From: Thermodesulfobacteriota bacterium
GTDB taxonomy: Bacteria > Desulfobacterota > DSM-4660 > Desulfatiglandales > HGW-15
NCBI GenBank assembly: GCA_025454125.1
Contig: JALOPA010000338.1
Coordinates: 1-5,910, forward strand
Direction: 5' to 3'
Length of the DNA stretch: 5,910 nucleotides
Part shown: piece by piece, positions 1-5,590 of the stretch
Layout: the number at the start of each line of letters is the position of its first letter
Position numbering within the stretch: position 1 is the stretch's first letter
Notes under the pieces: generated by a model
Told to the model about the DNA's origin: nothing
Seen by the model: only the letters and a program-made list of their open reading frames with translations
The model's database searches: none
Made by a program: the position numbers and the translations under genes

Positions 1-1
1 G

Positions 2-1996
2 GCGCTGGTGGCCGCCACAAGCGAAGAGATCGCCGATGAGGCCCTTCGCCTCATCGATGTGCAGTATGAGGTGCTGCCGCACGTCTTCGACATGGAGGAG
101 GCCCTGAAGCCCGGAGCGCCGCAACTCTACGAGGAATTCCCCGGCAACGTGGTGACTCCCGGCGTTCCCTTTTTCGGTCCCAAGAGCCTCAAAGAAGTGG
201 TCATGGGCGATGTGGACAAGGGATTTGCAGAAGCGGATGTGATCACAGAAGGGACCTATTCGTACGAGAACATCCCGAACCCCCTTCCCCCAGAAGCTCC
301 CGGGGCCATTGCCCTGTGGGAAGATCCGAACAAGGTGACCCTGTGGGTGTCGAACCAGGCTTCGTACATGGACAAGGTGACGCTCTTCCACGTGTTCAAC
401 CGGGAGGTGGAGGTGCGAAGCATCGGCGGACCCTGCGGGGGCAGTTACGGGTCCAAGTTCATGTCGTGGCAGGTTCAGTCTCACGCGGTTCTCCTGAGCA
501 AGGCCACAGGCAAGCCGGTGAAGGTGTGCATGACCAAGGAAGAACACCTTGCCGCCTTCACCCTGAGACCGGGCTCTCGCATGAGCGCCAAGGTGGGCAT
601 GAAAAAGGACGGCACGGTCACGGCCGTCTCGGGCCGGTGGGTCATCGACACGGGCTGCTATTCCATGACCACCCAGTCGCAGGTTGCCGTGGGCTGCGGC
701 GAGGTTCAGATCATGGTCCGGTGCGCCAACTGGAACCTGAAGCCCGTTATCGTGTGCACGAACCGCAATGCCTCGGGCATCGTGAGAGGCTTCGGCGGCC
801 AGGAGCTCAAGTGCATCCTCATCCCGCTTCTGAGCCTGGCCATGGAGAAACTCGATATCGACCCCTTTGAGTTTCTCAAGAAAAACTACGTGAAGCCAGG
901 CGACGGGTATATCTGGCGGGACGGCATCTGGTACACCTACCGAGGCGTGGACTATTCGGAGGCCATGGAAAAAGGGGCCGAGCGCTTCGACTGGAAGGAA
1001 AAATGGAAGGGGTGGCTCAGACCCTCCCACGTAAACGGGACGAAGAGGCGGGGCGTGGGCGTGGGGGTCCACGGAAACGCCGACATCGGCGAGGACGCTT
1101 CCGAGGCCTATGTGCGGCTCCATCCGGATGGGTCTGCCATGGTCCTCTCGTGCGTCACCGAGCACGGGACCGGTCAGAGAACCAACTTCGTCAAGATGGT
1201 GGCGGAAGTGCTCCAGGTGCCCATCGAGAAGGTGTCGCTCGGGCCTGCGGATTCGCTCTTCACCCCGTATGAGTTCGGGCCGGCAGGGTCCCGAGGAACC
1301 TATGCCATAGGGAGCGCGATCATTGCGGCTGCAGAAGACGCAAGGCGCAAACTCTTTGAACTCGTGGCTCCAAGGCTTGAAGCGGCCCCGGAGGATCTCG
1401 ACACGGAAGACGGCGTGGTGTTTGTGAAGAGCAACCCCCAGAGGAGACTCCCGTGGAAGGCCATGGGGATTGACCGCACGTGCACAGGCTACGGCCGCTT
1501 CGATCCGGATTACACCCTGTCCAACTGCATGATGTCTTTTGTAGAGGTGGAGGTGGACACGGAAACCGGCCAGGTCACGCTGGTGCGTGTGGTGAACGCA
1601 ACAAATGCGGGGCAGATCATCGACCCCCAGGGGCTCGAGGGGCAGCTCAACGGGTGTCTTGGGTCCGCAGGCATCGACAGCGCTCTGTTCGAAGAGACGG
1701 TGATCGATCAGGGTACGGGCCAAACCCTGAATGCCAACATGATCGACTACAAGTGGCGGACCTTTGCCGAGTTGCCGGAGATCGACAACGTGGTCCTCGA
1801 AACCCCCTTTGCCAGCCACCGTTTCCACGCCGTGGGCATAGGCGAGGTGGCCACGTCTCCAGGTCCTTCGGCGATCCTCATGGCCGCTTCCAATGCCGTA
1901 GGCCGGTGGCTCCACGAGTATCCGGTGACACCCGAGAGGGTGCTCAAGGCGCTCGGGAAAATCGAGCCGCGGCCGAACAAAGGAGGTGTCGCATGA
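2..1996 (+). CDS. Molybdopterin-binding (large) subunit of a xanthine dehydrogenase-family molybdenum hydroxylase, 5'-truncated
   Basis: This is the catalytic subunit of a molybdenum hydroxylase, where a molybdenum-cytosine-dinucleotide-type cofactor hydroxylates, or in 4-hydroxybenzoyl-CoA reductases dehydroxylates, the substrate. The frame is open to the left edge. About 664 residues are visible; family members run about 750-780, so roughly 100 N-terminal residues are missing. Numbering from the GTG at position 8, visible family motifs are GGSYGSK (144-150, the GGGFGGK position), RGFGGQE (260-266), HGTGQ (386-390), GPAGSRGTYAIG (424-435), the IDPQGLEGQ segment (537-546) and GIGE (610-613), whose Glu613 matches the catalytic base of the family. 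The stop overlaps the next gene's start, so the two are translationally coupled. The expected [2Fe-2S] subunit is not in view. Similarity to 4-hydroxybenzoyl-CoA reductase rests mainly on the neighbouring subunit; aldehyde or other heterocycle substrates remain possible. Confidence 0.93.
   Translation, partial: ALVAATSEEIADEALRLIDVQYEVLPHVFDMEEALKPGAPQLYEEFPGNVVTPGVPFFGPKSLKEVVMGDVDKGFAEADVITEGTYSYENIPNPLPPEAPGAIALWEDPNKVTLWVSNQASYMDKVTLFHVFNREVEVRSIGGPCGGSYGSKFMSWQVQSHAVLLSKATGKPVKVCMTKEEHLAAFTLRPGSRMSAKVGMKKDGTVTAVSGRWVIDTGCYSMTTQSQVAVGCGEVQIMVRCANWNLKPVIVCTNRNASGIVRGFGGQELKCILIPLLSLAMEKLDIDPFEFLKKNYVKPGDGYIWRDGIWYTYRGVDYSEAMEKGAERFDWKEKWKGWLRPSHVNGTKRRGVGVGVHGNADIGEDASEAYVRLHPDGSAMVLSCVTEHGTGQRTNFVKMVAEVLQVPIEKVSLGPADSLFTPYEFGPAGSRGTYAIGSAIIAAAEDARRKLFELVAPRLEAAPEDLDTEDGVVFVKSNPQRRLPWKAMGIDRTCTGYGRFDPDYTLSNCMMSFVEVEVDTETGQVTLVRVVNATNAGQIIDPQGLEGQLNGCLGSAGIDSALFEETVIDQGTGQTLNANMIDYKWRTFAELPEIDNVVLETPFASHRFHAVGIGEVATSPGPSAILMAASNAVGRWLHEYPVTPERVLKALGKIEPRPNKGGVA
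1981..1986 (+). promoter_or_regulatory. Strong Shine-Dalgarno site for the FAD subunit
   Basis: AGGAGG, within AAAGGAGGTG, lies six bases before the ATG at 1993 and inside the last codons of the upstream gene. It fixes this ATG as the FAD-subunit start, although the same frame stays open far upstream inside the large-subunit gene. Confidence 0.9.
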
Positions 1997-2973
1997 GACC
2001 CTTCATTCACTTCAATGCGCGATCGGTCAAGGAAGCCTGCGGCCTGTTGGCGGAATATGGCGGCAGAGCCCTTCTCAACGCAGGCGGCACGGATCTGCTT
2101 GGTACGCTCAAGGCCGACAACCTTTTCGAGTTTCCGGAGGCCCTTGTCAACATCAAGCCCATTTCAGGGCTTGACAAGATTGTTGAAAGCAGGGGCACCC
2201 TGCGGATAGGAGCGCTCGCAAAGCTCTCGGCAATCGTGAACTCCCCTCTATTGAATGAACGTTACCCTGTGCTTGCAGAGGCAGCCCGCACCGTGGCCAC
2301 GCCTCAGATCCGGAACGCGGCTACCATCGGCGGAAACCTCTGCCAGGATGTGCGCTGCTGGTACTACCGGTATCCGCGCCACATTGGAGGCCCTATCCTT
2401 TGCGCCCGCAAAGGCAAGGCGCCCTGTCTTGCCGTGAAAGGCGACAATCGCTATCACGCGTTGATGGGTGCAAAAAAATGTTTTGCCGTCTGCCCCTCGG
2501 ACACAGCGGTGGCGCTGTCTGCGCTGGATGGGCAAATCACAACTGCGGGCCCGGAAGGTGAAAGAAAAATAGTGGTGACGGACTTCTACAATCCCATGGG
2601 AAACAGCCTGAAGCGAGGCGAGCTGGTGACAGGCGTCGAAGTGCCTTCAGTTGCGGACCAGTCGAAGCAGGTATTTCTCAAGTTCACCCTAAGGAAGCCT
2701 GTGGATTTTGCGATTGTGAGCGTGGCAACCGTCATTACACTCAACAATGGGGTGTGCACGCATGCACGCATCGCCCTGGGCGCTGTGGCGGCCGGGCCGG
2801 TAAGAGCAACCAAAGCTGAAAAGATGCTTGTCGGCAAGTTGGTAGATGAACAGGCGGCGGCGGATGCCGCAGAGGCGGCGCTCGCAGACGCCAAACCTCT
2901 CAGCATGAACGCCTACAAGATCGAGATCGCCAAAACCCTGGTCAAAAGGGCCATCCTGCAGAGCAGGCAGTAG
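1993..2973 (+). CDS. FAD-binding (medium) subunit of the molybdenum hydroxylase, with a 4-hydroxybenzoyl-CoA reductase-like iron-sulfur insertion
   Basis: This 326-residue protein should carry FAD and pass electrons between the iron-sulfur clusters and an external acceptor or donor. The ATG overlaps the upstream TGA (ATGA) and has a strong ribosome site. The FAD-binding signatures are AGGTDLLG (30-37) and TIGGNLCQ (111-118). The C-terminal domain typical of CO dehydrogenase flavoprotein subunits follows from about residue 225. Between the two FAD subdomains is a cysteine-rich stretch with Cys117, 122, 137, 145, 163 and 167. In the Thauera 4-hydroxybenzoyl-CoA reductase beta subunit an insertion here binds a [4Fe-4S] cluster through four cysteines, and Cys122, 137, 145 and 163 are good equivalents. 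This suggests a low-potential enzyme acting on an aromatic or CoA-linked substrate, but that is inference. The gene's final ~80 bp recur in degraded form near 5060. It ends one base before the stop of the convergent cyclase gene. Confidence 0.93.
   Translation: MRPFIHFNARSVKEACGLLAEYGGRALLNAGGTDLLGTLKADNLFEFPEALVNIKPISGLDKIVESRGTLRIGALAKLSAIVNSPLLNERYPVLAEAARTVATPQIRNAATIGGNLCQDVRCWYYRYPRHIGGPILCARKGKAPCLAVKGDNRYHALMGAKKCFAVCPSDTAVALSALDGQITTAGPEGERKIVVTDFYNPMGNSLKRGELVTGVEVPSVADQSKQVFLKFTLRKPVDFAIVSVATVITLNNGVCTHARIALGAVAAGPVRATKAEKMLVGKLVDEQAAADAAEAALADAKPLSMNAYKIEIAKTLVKRAILQSRQ
2890..2967 (+). repeat. Direct repeat copy A: 3' end of the FAD-subunit gene
   Basis: This is the intact, coding copy of a sequence found again at 5023-5101. 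Hand alignment gives 66 matches over 79 columns, including one single-base gap. The longest identical blocks are CTGCAGAGCAGG and CTACAAGATC. It encodes the C-terminal residues from about Ala300 to Arg325. It also contains a small hairpin (CCTGC-AGA-GCAGG, 2955-2967). Confidence 0.85.
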
Positions 2974-2974
2974 G

Positions 2975-4156
2975 TCAAGGGGGAGGTGATCGCAGGGAGT
3001 ACACCTGCAATGGCGTATCGATCCCTTTGAGCATGACTTTCCCCCGGTCAAAGACCGGCCAGAGGCCCGCAATCAGTCTCGCCGTTTCCTCACCAATAAG
3101 GATATCCCCCTTCTTGGCCAGGTCCGAGAGCCGAGCCGCGATATTGGTGACCCGACCCGTGGCCGTGTAGGTCATCCGCGTGCTCGTCGACCCCTTGAAC
3201 CGGGTCATGCCCACCAGGGCGGATCCGGAGTTGATCCCCATGTTGACATGAATGGGTTCAAGGCCTGCTGTGCCCCCGAACGCGGGTTCGCTGCTCCTCT
3301 CCGCAATGTCCAGGGCGGCCCGCACCGCATGAACCGCATTGGTCTTGGCATCATCGTTCTTGAAAATGATCATGAGGCCGTCTCCGGCCGTTTCGTTGAT
3401 ATCCCCGCCCGACCTGTGAATGGGGTCCACAAAACGGGAAAAGACCTTTTCCACGATCTCGTTCACCTCGGCCTCAGGCCGGTTGGCCGTGAGTCGTGTA
3501 TATCCCTCCAGGTCCAAGAACAGGACCGTCACGTCCTTTCGCTCCTTGTCCTGCTTGAGCTGCGCAGGGTCGTCCTCCACGATGCTCCTCACGGATTGGG
3601 GCACAAAGGGGGACAGGTGGTCAAGCATTCGGGAGATCTTGATCTTCTCCTGAGTCGTCTCCCAGTGCCTCTTTGCGTTCAAAATGGTATAGGCCACGGT
3701 TTCAGAGATATCCTTGATGAAATGGAAGTCCTTGTTGGAGAACCGGGTACCGGGCTTGGCGACCACATTGACCACCGCCACGGTCTCTCCGTCCACGAAC
3801 ACGGGGATCGCAGCCTCAGGCCCGGTTTCCACACTTGTCCCCTCGTGCCGCAGGATGGGCTCGCTCTTGGAAATGACGATCCCCTTTTTCCTGTCCCGAG
3901 CCTTCTGAACCGCTGCGCGGTTTCGCTTGCAGGACAGGCAGTTGACAGGTCGGCCGTAGAGGGCGCACTGAAGTGGTCGCGTGTAGTTCTTGGCGTCCGG
4001 GTCAAGAAGCAGAATGCAGGCCTCCATGGCTGAGGGGACCAGATAGCGTATCTCCTCCCTCAGCATTTCGAGGATCTCGTTCACCTCCAGGGTGGAGGCC
4101 AGTTTACCGGCGATCCGTTGCTGCGCTTCAAAGCGCTCCCTGTAGTACTGCTTCAT
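2975..4156 (-). CDS. GAF domain plus class III adenylate/guanylate cyclase
   Basis: This predicted soluble 393-residue protein would convert a purine nucleoside triphosphate to a cyclic nucleotide under control of an N-terminal sensor. Residues about 15-160 form a GAF domain. A short linker (about 178-200) leads to a class III cyclase domain (about 207-390). The two metal-binding aspartates are Asp215 (FLDLEGYT) and Asp259 (AGDG), and the transition-state pair is Asn338/Arg342 (VTNIAARL). The purine-selecting positions hold Glu256, where adenylate cyclases usually have Lys, and Thr331, which is common in bacterial adenylate cyclases, so product identity is uncertain. All four cysteines (47, 64, 73, 76) lie in the GAF domain. 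I chose the ATG at 4156 because GGAGG precedes it by five bases. ATGs at 4216 and 4312 are in frame, but the 4312 start would translate a palindromic repeat and neither has a good ribosome site. No membrane segment is seen. Confidence 0.9.
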   Translation of the reverse strand: MKQYYRERFEAQQRIAGKLASTLEVNEILEMLREEIRYLVPSAMEACILLLDPDAKNYTRPLQCALYGRPVNCLSCKRNRAAVQKARDRKKGIVISKSEPILRHEGTSVETGPEAAIPVFVDGETVAVVNVVAKPGTRFSNKDFHFIKDISETVAYTILNAKRHWETTQEKIKISRMLDHLSPFVPQSVRSIVEDDPAQLKQDKERKDVTVLFLDLEGYTRLTANRPEAEVNEIVEKVFSRFVDPIHRSGGDINETAGDGLMIIFKNDDAKTNAVHAVRAALDIAERSSEPAFGGTAGLEPIHVNMGINSGSALVGMTRFKGSTSTRMTYTATGRVTNIAARLSDLAKKGDILIGEETARLIAGLWPVFDRGKVMLKGIDTPLQVYSLRSPPP

Positions 4157-4161
4157 TACGG

Positions 4162-4166
4162 CCTCC
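4162..4166 (-). promoter_or_regulatory. Shine-Dalgarno site that decides the cyclase start
   Basis: On the minus strand GGAGG lies five bases before the ATG at 4156. The upstream in-frame ATG at 4216 is preceded by GATTCCCCCGTATC, which has no useful ribosome site. Confidence 0.65.
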
Positions 4167-4221
4167 GAGCCAAATCCTCTCGCGATGAGAACCTGCGCAT
4201 CATGGGCCCCGTACATGATAC

Positions 4222-4274
4222 GGGGGAATCCAGTCAGGCTTTCTGGATACCGGCTTTCGCCGGTATGACGAATT
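4222..4274. repeat. REP-like palindromic intergenic element
   Basis: The core is a perfect hairpin, ATACCGGC-TTTC-GCCGGTAT (4247-4266). It is followed on the minus strand by a second weaker stem, TCCAG (4229-4233) with CTGGA (4243-4247). Read on the minus strand it begins GTCATACCGGCGAAAGCCGG, the form of a dispersed palindromic repeat common in proteobacterial genomes, often mistranslated as a RHTGESRYPE peptide. It lies between the repeat-protein gene and the cyclase gene, both on the minus strand. It could stabilise the upstream transcript end or attenuate read-through. No T-run follows, so it is not a classic intrinsic terminator. Confidence 0.8.
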
Positions 4275-4308
4275 CGTGGCAAGCCGCGCGGAATGCACCT
4301 CAAGGGAT

Positions 4309-4728
4309 TCAATCACCTGTGAAGAAGTCCTTGATCTCCTTTCCCAGCTTCTTGAAGGCTTCGCCGGTCTTTTTGCCCACGTCTTTGAACCACTGGCCGA
4401 CGGACTTGCTCGTCTCCTTTGCCTGTTCGCCTGTGGCCTTTCCCGCCTTGCTCACGCCCTGACCGACTTCTGTTCCTCCTTTTTTGAAGGCCTGACCGAC
4501 TTCTTTGCCCGCTTCCTTTACGGCTTTGACTGTGCCTTCCCCCATTTGCTTGAAGCCCTGGCCGACATTTTGAGCCCCTTCTTTGAAATCATCGTCAGCC
4601 CAGCACGGGAACACCAGAGAAACAGCCATCACCATGACGATCACCACAGCTCGCATCGTCCCCTGTCGGTAAAGCGTGTCCATGAGCTTGACCACTCTAG
4701 AATCCAAGAGAGTCATCCGATTTAACAT
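4309..4728 (-). CDS. Exported protein built of seven 11-residue repeats (function unknown)
   Basis: I do not recognise a named family. The 139-residue product has a hydrophobic segment at 26-41 and a likely signal peptidase I site after Cys-Trp-Ala44, leaving a mature protein of about 95 residues. A lipobox is not convincing, because Phe-Pro precedes the only cysteine. Residues 55-131 are seven gap-free 11-residue units of the form (V/T)-G-(Q/E)-x-(F/A/V)-K-x-x-(G/S)-K-(E/K), for example VGQAFKKGGTE and TGEAFKKLGKE, ending in IKDFFTGD. An 11-residue period rich in Lys, Glu and Gly resembles LEA group 3 proteins, apolipoproteins and synucleins, which form amphipathic helices on membranes or when dried. 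A similar role at the envelope is inference. The ATG at 4728 has a strong ribosome site but gives a long n-region. The ATG at 4656 (115 residues, preceded by AGGGG) would give a more standard signal peptide. Confidence 0.75.
   Translation of the reverse strand: MLNRMTLLDSRVVKLMDTLYRQGTMRAVVIVMVMAVSLVFPCWADDDFKEGAQNVGQGFKQMGEGTVKAVKEAGKEVGQAFKKGGTEVGQGVSKAGKATGEQAKETSKSVGQWFKDVGKKTGEAFKKLGKEIKDFFTGD
4336..4566 (-). repeat. Seven tandem 33-bp coding repeats
   Basis: The 11-residue units of the exported protein occupy exactly 7 x 33 bp without insertions. Conservation is visible in the DNA: CCTGACCGACTTCT (plus strand) occurs at 4458 and again 33 bp later at 4491. Related CTGGCCGAC copies lie 66 bp outward on each side, near 4394 and 4558. 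This points to growth by tandem duplication followed by divergence. Confidence 0.85.
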
Positions 4729-4738
4729 GGCTTGTAAC

Positions 4739-4744
4739 CCTCCT
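4739..4744 (-). promoter_or_regulatory. Shine-Dalgarno site for the 11-residue-repeat protein
   Basis: On the minus strand the purine run GGGGAGGAGGG (4738-4748), with AGGAGG at 4739-4744, ends nine bases before the ATG at 4728. It is the best ribosome site among the in-frame starts of this gene and the reason for choosing the longer form. Confidence 0.6.
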
Positions 4745-4800
4745 CCCCGCGATAATTGCGCCTCTCTCTACCAAATAGCCATTCCCGGGAACACTCGCAA

Positions 4801-4820
4801 GATGTCCATTTGGAGACATC
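4801..4820. promoter_or_regulatory. Short inverted repeat upstream of the repeat-protein gene
   Basis: GATGTC and GACATC form perfect 6-bp arms around an 8-base spacer, about 75-90 bp upstream of the 4728 start on the minus strand. It could be an operator or a leader hairpin. An arm this short can arise by chance, so support is weak. Confidence 0.25.
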
Positions 4821-5022
4821 CTTTCCTCACACCGCCGTTTCGGTCGCGTGTGTTCGCCCTCGTGAAAACAGGGACATAAACTATATTGCGTATTATCCCT
4901 CAGTCCTTGTCTTCTGTCCAGGTCTGGCTCAACTGAAGATGCAGGGGAAGCTGCGCCTAATTGGGAGAGGACGGGGCGCTCGCTAGGAGATCATTCCATC
5001 CGACAGGTTTTACTCTCGATGA

Positions 5023-5101
5023 GCCCAACCGCTCAGTATGAACGTCTACAAGATCCAAAACGGCAAAACCCCGGTCAAAAAGATCCATTCTGCAGAGCAG
5101 G
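5023..5101 (+). pseudogene. Direct repeat copy B: degraded relic of an FAD-subunit gene tail
   Basis: This non-coding stretch matches the end of the intact FAD-subunit gene (2890-2967) at 66 of 79 aligned columns, with one inserted base near 5083. Read in the matching frame it still gives PLSMNVYKIQ, against PLSMNAYKIE in the intact protein. Similarity stops at 5101, without the original stop codon and five bases before the stop of the minus-strand response regulator. Its orientation is the same as copy A. It is best read as the remnant of a second copy of the oxidoreductase gene, or as one arm of a duplication made when the intervening genes arrived. Confidence 0.75.
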
Positions 5102-5106
5102 GAACC

Positions 5107-5478
5107 TTAGCCCCTCTGCTGGATCGATTTGACAAGGGCCGCAATTTCTTCCCACTGTAACGACTCTTTGACTAAGAAGCCGTCCGCTCCATATTGAAAA
5201 GCGGCCTCACGGTACTCCGGCAAATCATATCCTGTTACGATGACAATCGGGATTTTTGGAAAGTCCTTTTTTATCTTCTGAGTCAGCTGGAGGCCATTCA
5301 TTCCAGGCAAACGGATGTCCATGAAGATGAGATCAGGCGGCGTGCTCCCGATCTTCTGCATGGCTTCGTCGGCATTCCCCGCTTCGGAAACAGAGATGCC
5401 CGGGAAATACTGACGAAGGTTGTCTTCGAATATATCCCGATAGATCCTATTGTCTTCGACAAGCAACACGTTTAGCAT
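5107..5478 (-). CDS. Single-domain response regulator (receiver only)
   Basis: This 123-residue protein is one CheY-like receiver domain with no output domain. The phosphorylation residues are all present: acidic pair Glu8/Asp9, phospho-acceptor Asp54 (FMDIRLPGMNG), Thr82 (VTG) and Lys104. It should accept a phosphoryl group from a histidine kinase and act by protein contact or as a phosphorelay link, not by binding DNA itself. The adjacent kinase gene on the same strand, 105 bp upstream, is the natural partner. The ATG at 5478 opens with the typical MLNVLLVEDN sequence, though the ribosome site is weak (GGGG about nine bases upstream). The stop lies five bases from the FAD-gene relic. The cyclase further downstream is on the same strand but separated by about 950 bp, so co-transcription is uncertain. 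Confidence 0.92.
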   Translation of the reverse strand: MLNVLLVEDNRIYRDIFEDNLRQYFPGISVSEAGNADEAMQKIGSTPPDLIFMDIRLPGMNGLQLTQKIKKDFPKIPIVIVTGYDLPEYREAAFQYGADGFLVKESLQWEEIAALVKSIQQRG

Positions 5479-5524
5479 ATTCGCAGCCCCGAATAGATAT
5501 TGATGATTGAAGACCCCCTAAGAT

Positions 5525-5590
5525 GGATTGATGATTGGCGATTGTTGATTGCGGATTGGGTTTTGTAATTCAATCGTCAATCATCAATCC
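5525..5590. repeat. GATTGNN heptamer array forming a long inverted repeat
   Basis: Five contiguous 7-mers (GATTGAT, GATTGGC, GATTGTT, GATTGCG, GATTGGG) occupy 5526-5560. From 5571 the complementary phase follows (CAATCGT, CAATCAT, CAATCCT). The arms 5525-5544 and 5571-5590 pair at 19 of 20 positions around a 26-base loop. An isolated further unit, GATTGAA, is at 5504-5510. The right arm contains the kinase stop codon. The array fills most of the gap between kinase and response regulator and could form a strong RNA hairpin that sets their relative expression, or be a dispersed repeat inserted there. Confidence 0.85.

Larger units (their letters stand above)
4729..5106. other. Intergenic gap of about 380 bp between the repeat protein and the response regulator
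   Basis: No convincing gene is seen. Short open frames on the plus strand lack ribosome sites and family resemblance. The left part should hold the promoter and leader of the minus-strand repeat-protein gene. A weak sigma70-like pair on the minus strand is TTGCGA (4794-4799) with TATTTG 17 bases downstream (4771-4776). It contains the 4801-4820 inverted repeat. The right end (5023-5101) is the degraded copy of the FAD-subunit gene tail. Between 4932 and 4983 there is faint similarity to 2815-2885, for example a shared GGCGCTCGC, which may mean the relic extends further left. Confidence 0.6.

Noticed and set aside
1480..1992. Upstream extension of the FAD-subunit frame inside the large-subunit gene.
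   Set aside because: The upstream part reads arginine- and glycine-rich nonsense over the conserved C-terminal motifs of the Mo subunit. The ATG at 1993 has the ribosome site and starts the family's N-terminus.
3248..4033. Plus-strand open frame of 261 codons across the cyclase region.
   Set aside because: The minus strand encodes clear GAF and cyclase motifs. The plus-strand product resembles no family and is a shadow of the codon bias.
4276..4725. Long plus-strand open frame (149 codons) opposite the 11-residue-repeat gene.
   Set aside because: It is antisense to a gene with a ribosome site and a signal peptide, and its apparent periodicity only mirrors the 33-bp repeats. It has no good ribosome site.
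4870..4898. AT-rich stretch with imperfect symmetry (GGGACATA and ATTATCCC), considered as an operator or promoter.
   Set aside because: Only the outer four bases pair cleanly, and no well-spaced -35/-10 pair fits a neighbouring gene.
4756..4986. Plus-strand frame of 76 codons in the large intergenic gap.
   Set aside because: It has no ribosome site, no recognisable motif and an unusual composition, and it overlaps the expected promoter region of the minus-strand gene.
5038..5163. Short frame starting at the preserved ATG in the FAD-gene relic.
   Set aside because: It runs into the response regulator in antisense and has no ribosome site. The resemblance is to the inside of a longer gene, so it is a remnant and not a new small gene.
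5525..5590. The GATTGNN array as a possible CRISPR array.
   Set aside because: The unit is 7 bases with no spacers and no cas genes. The structure is a heptameric inverted repeat.
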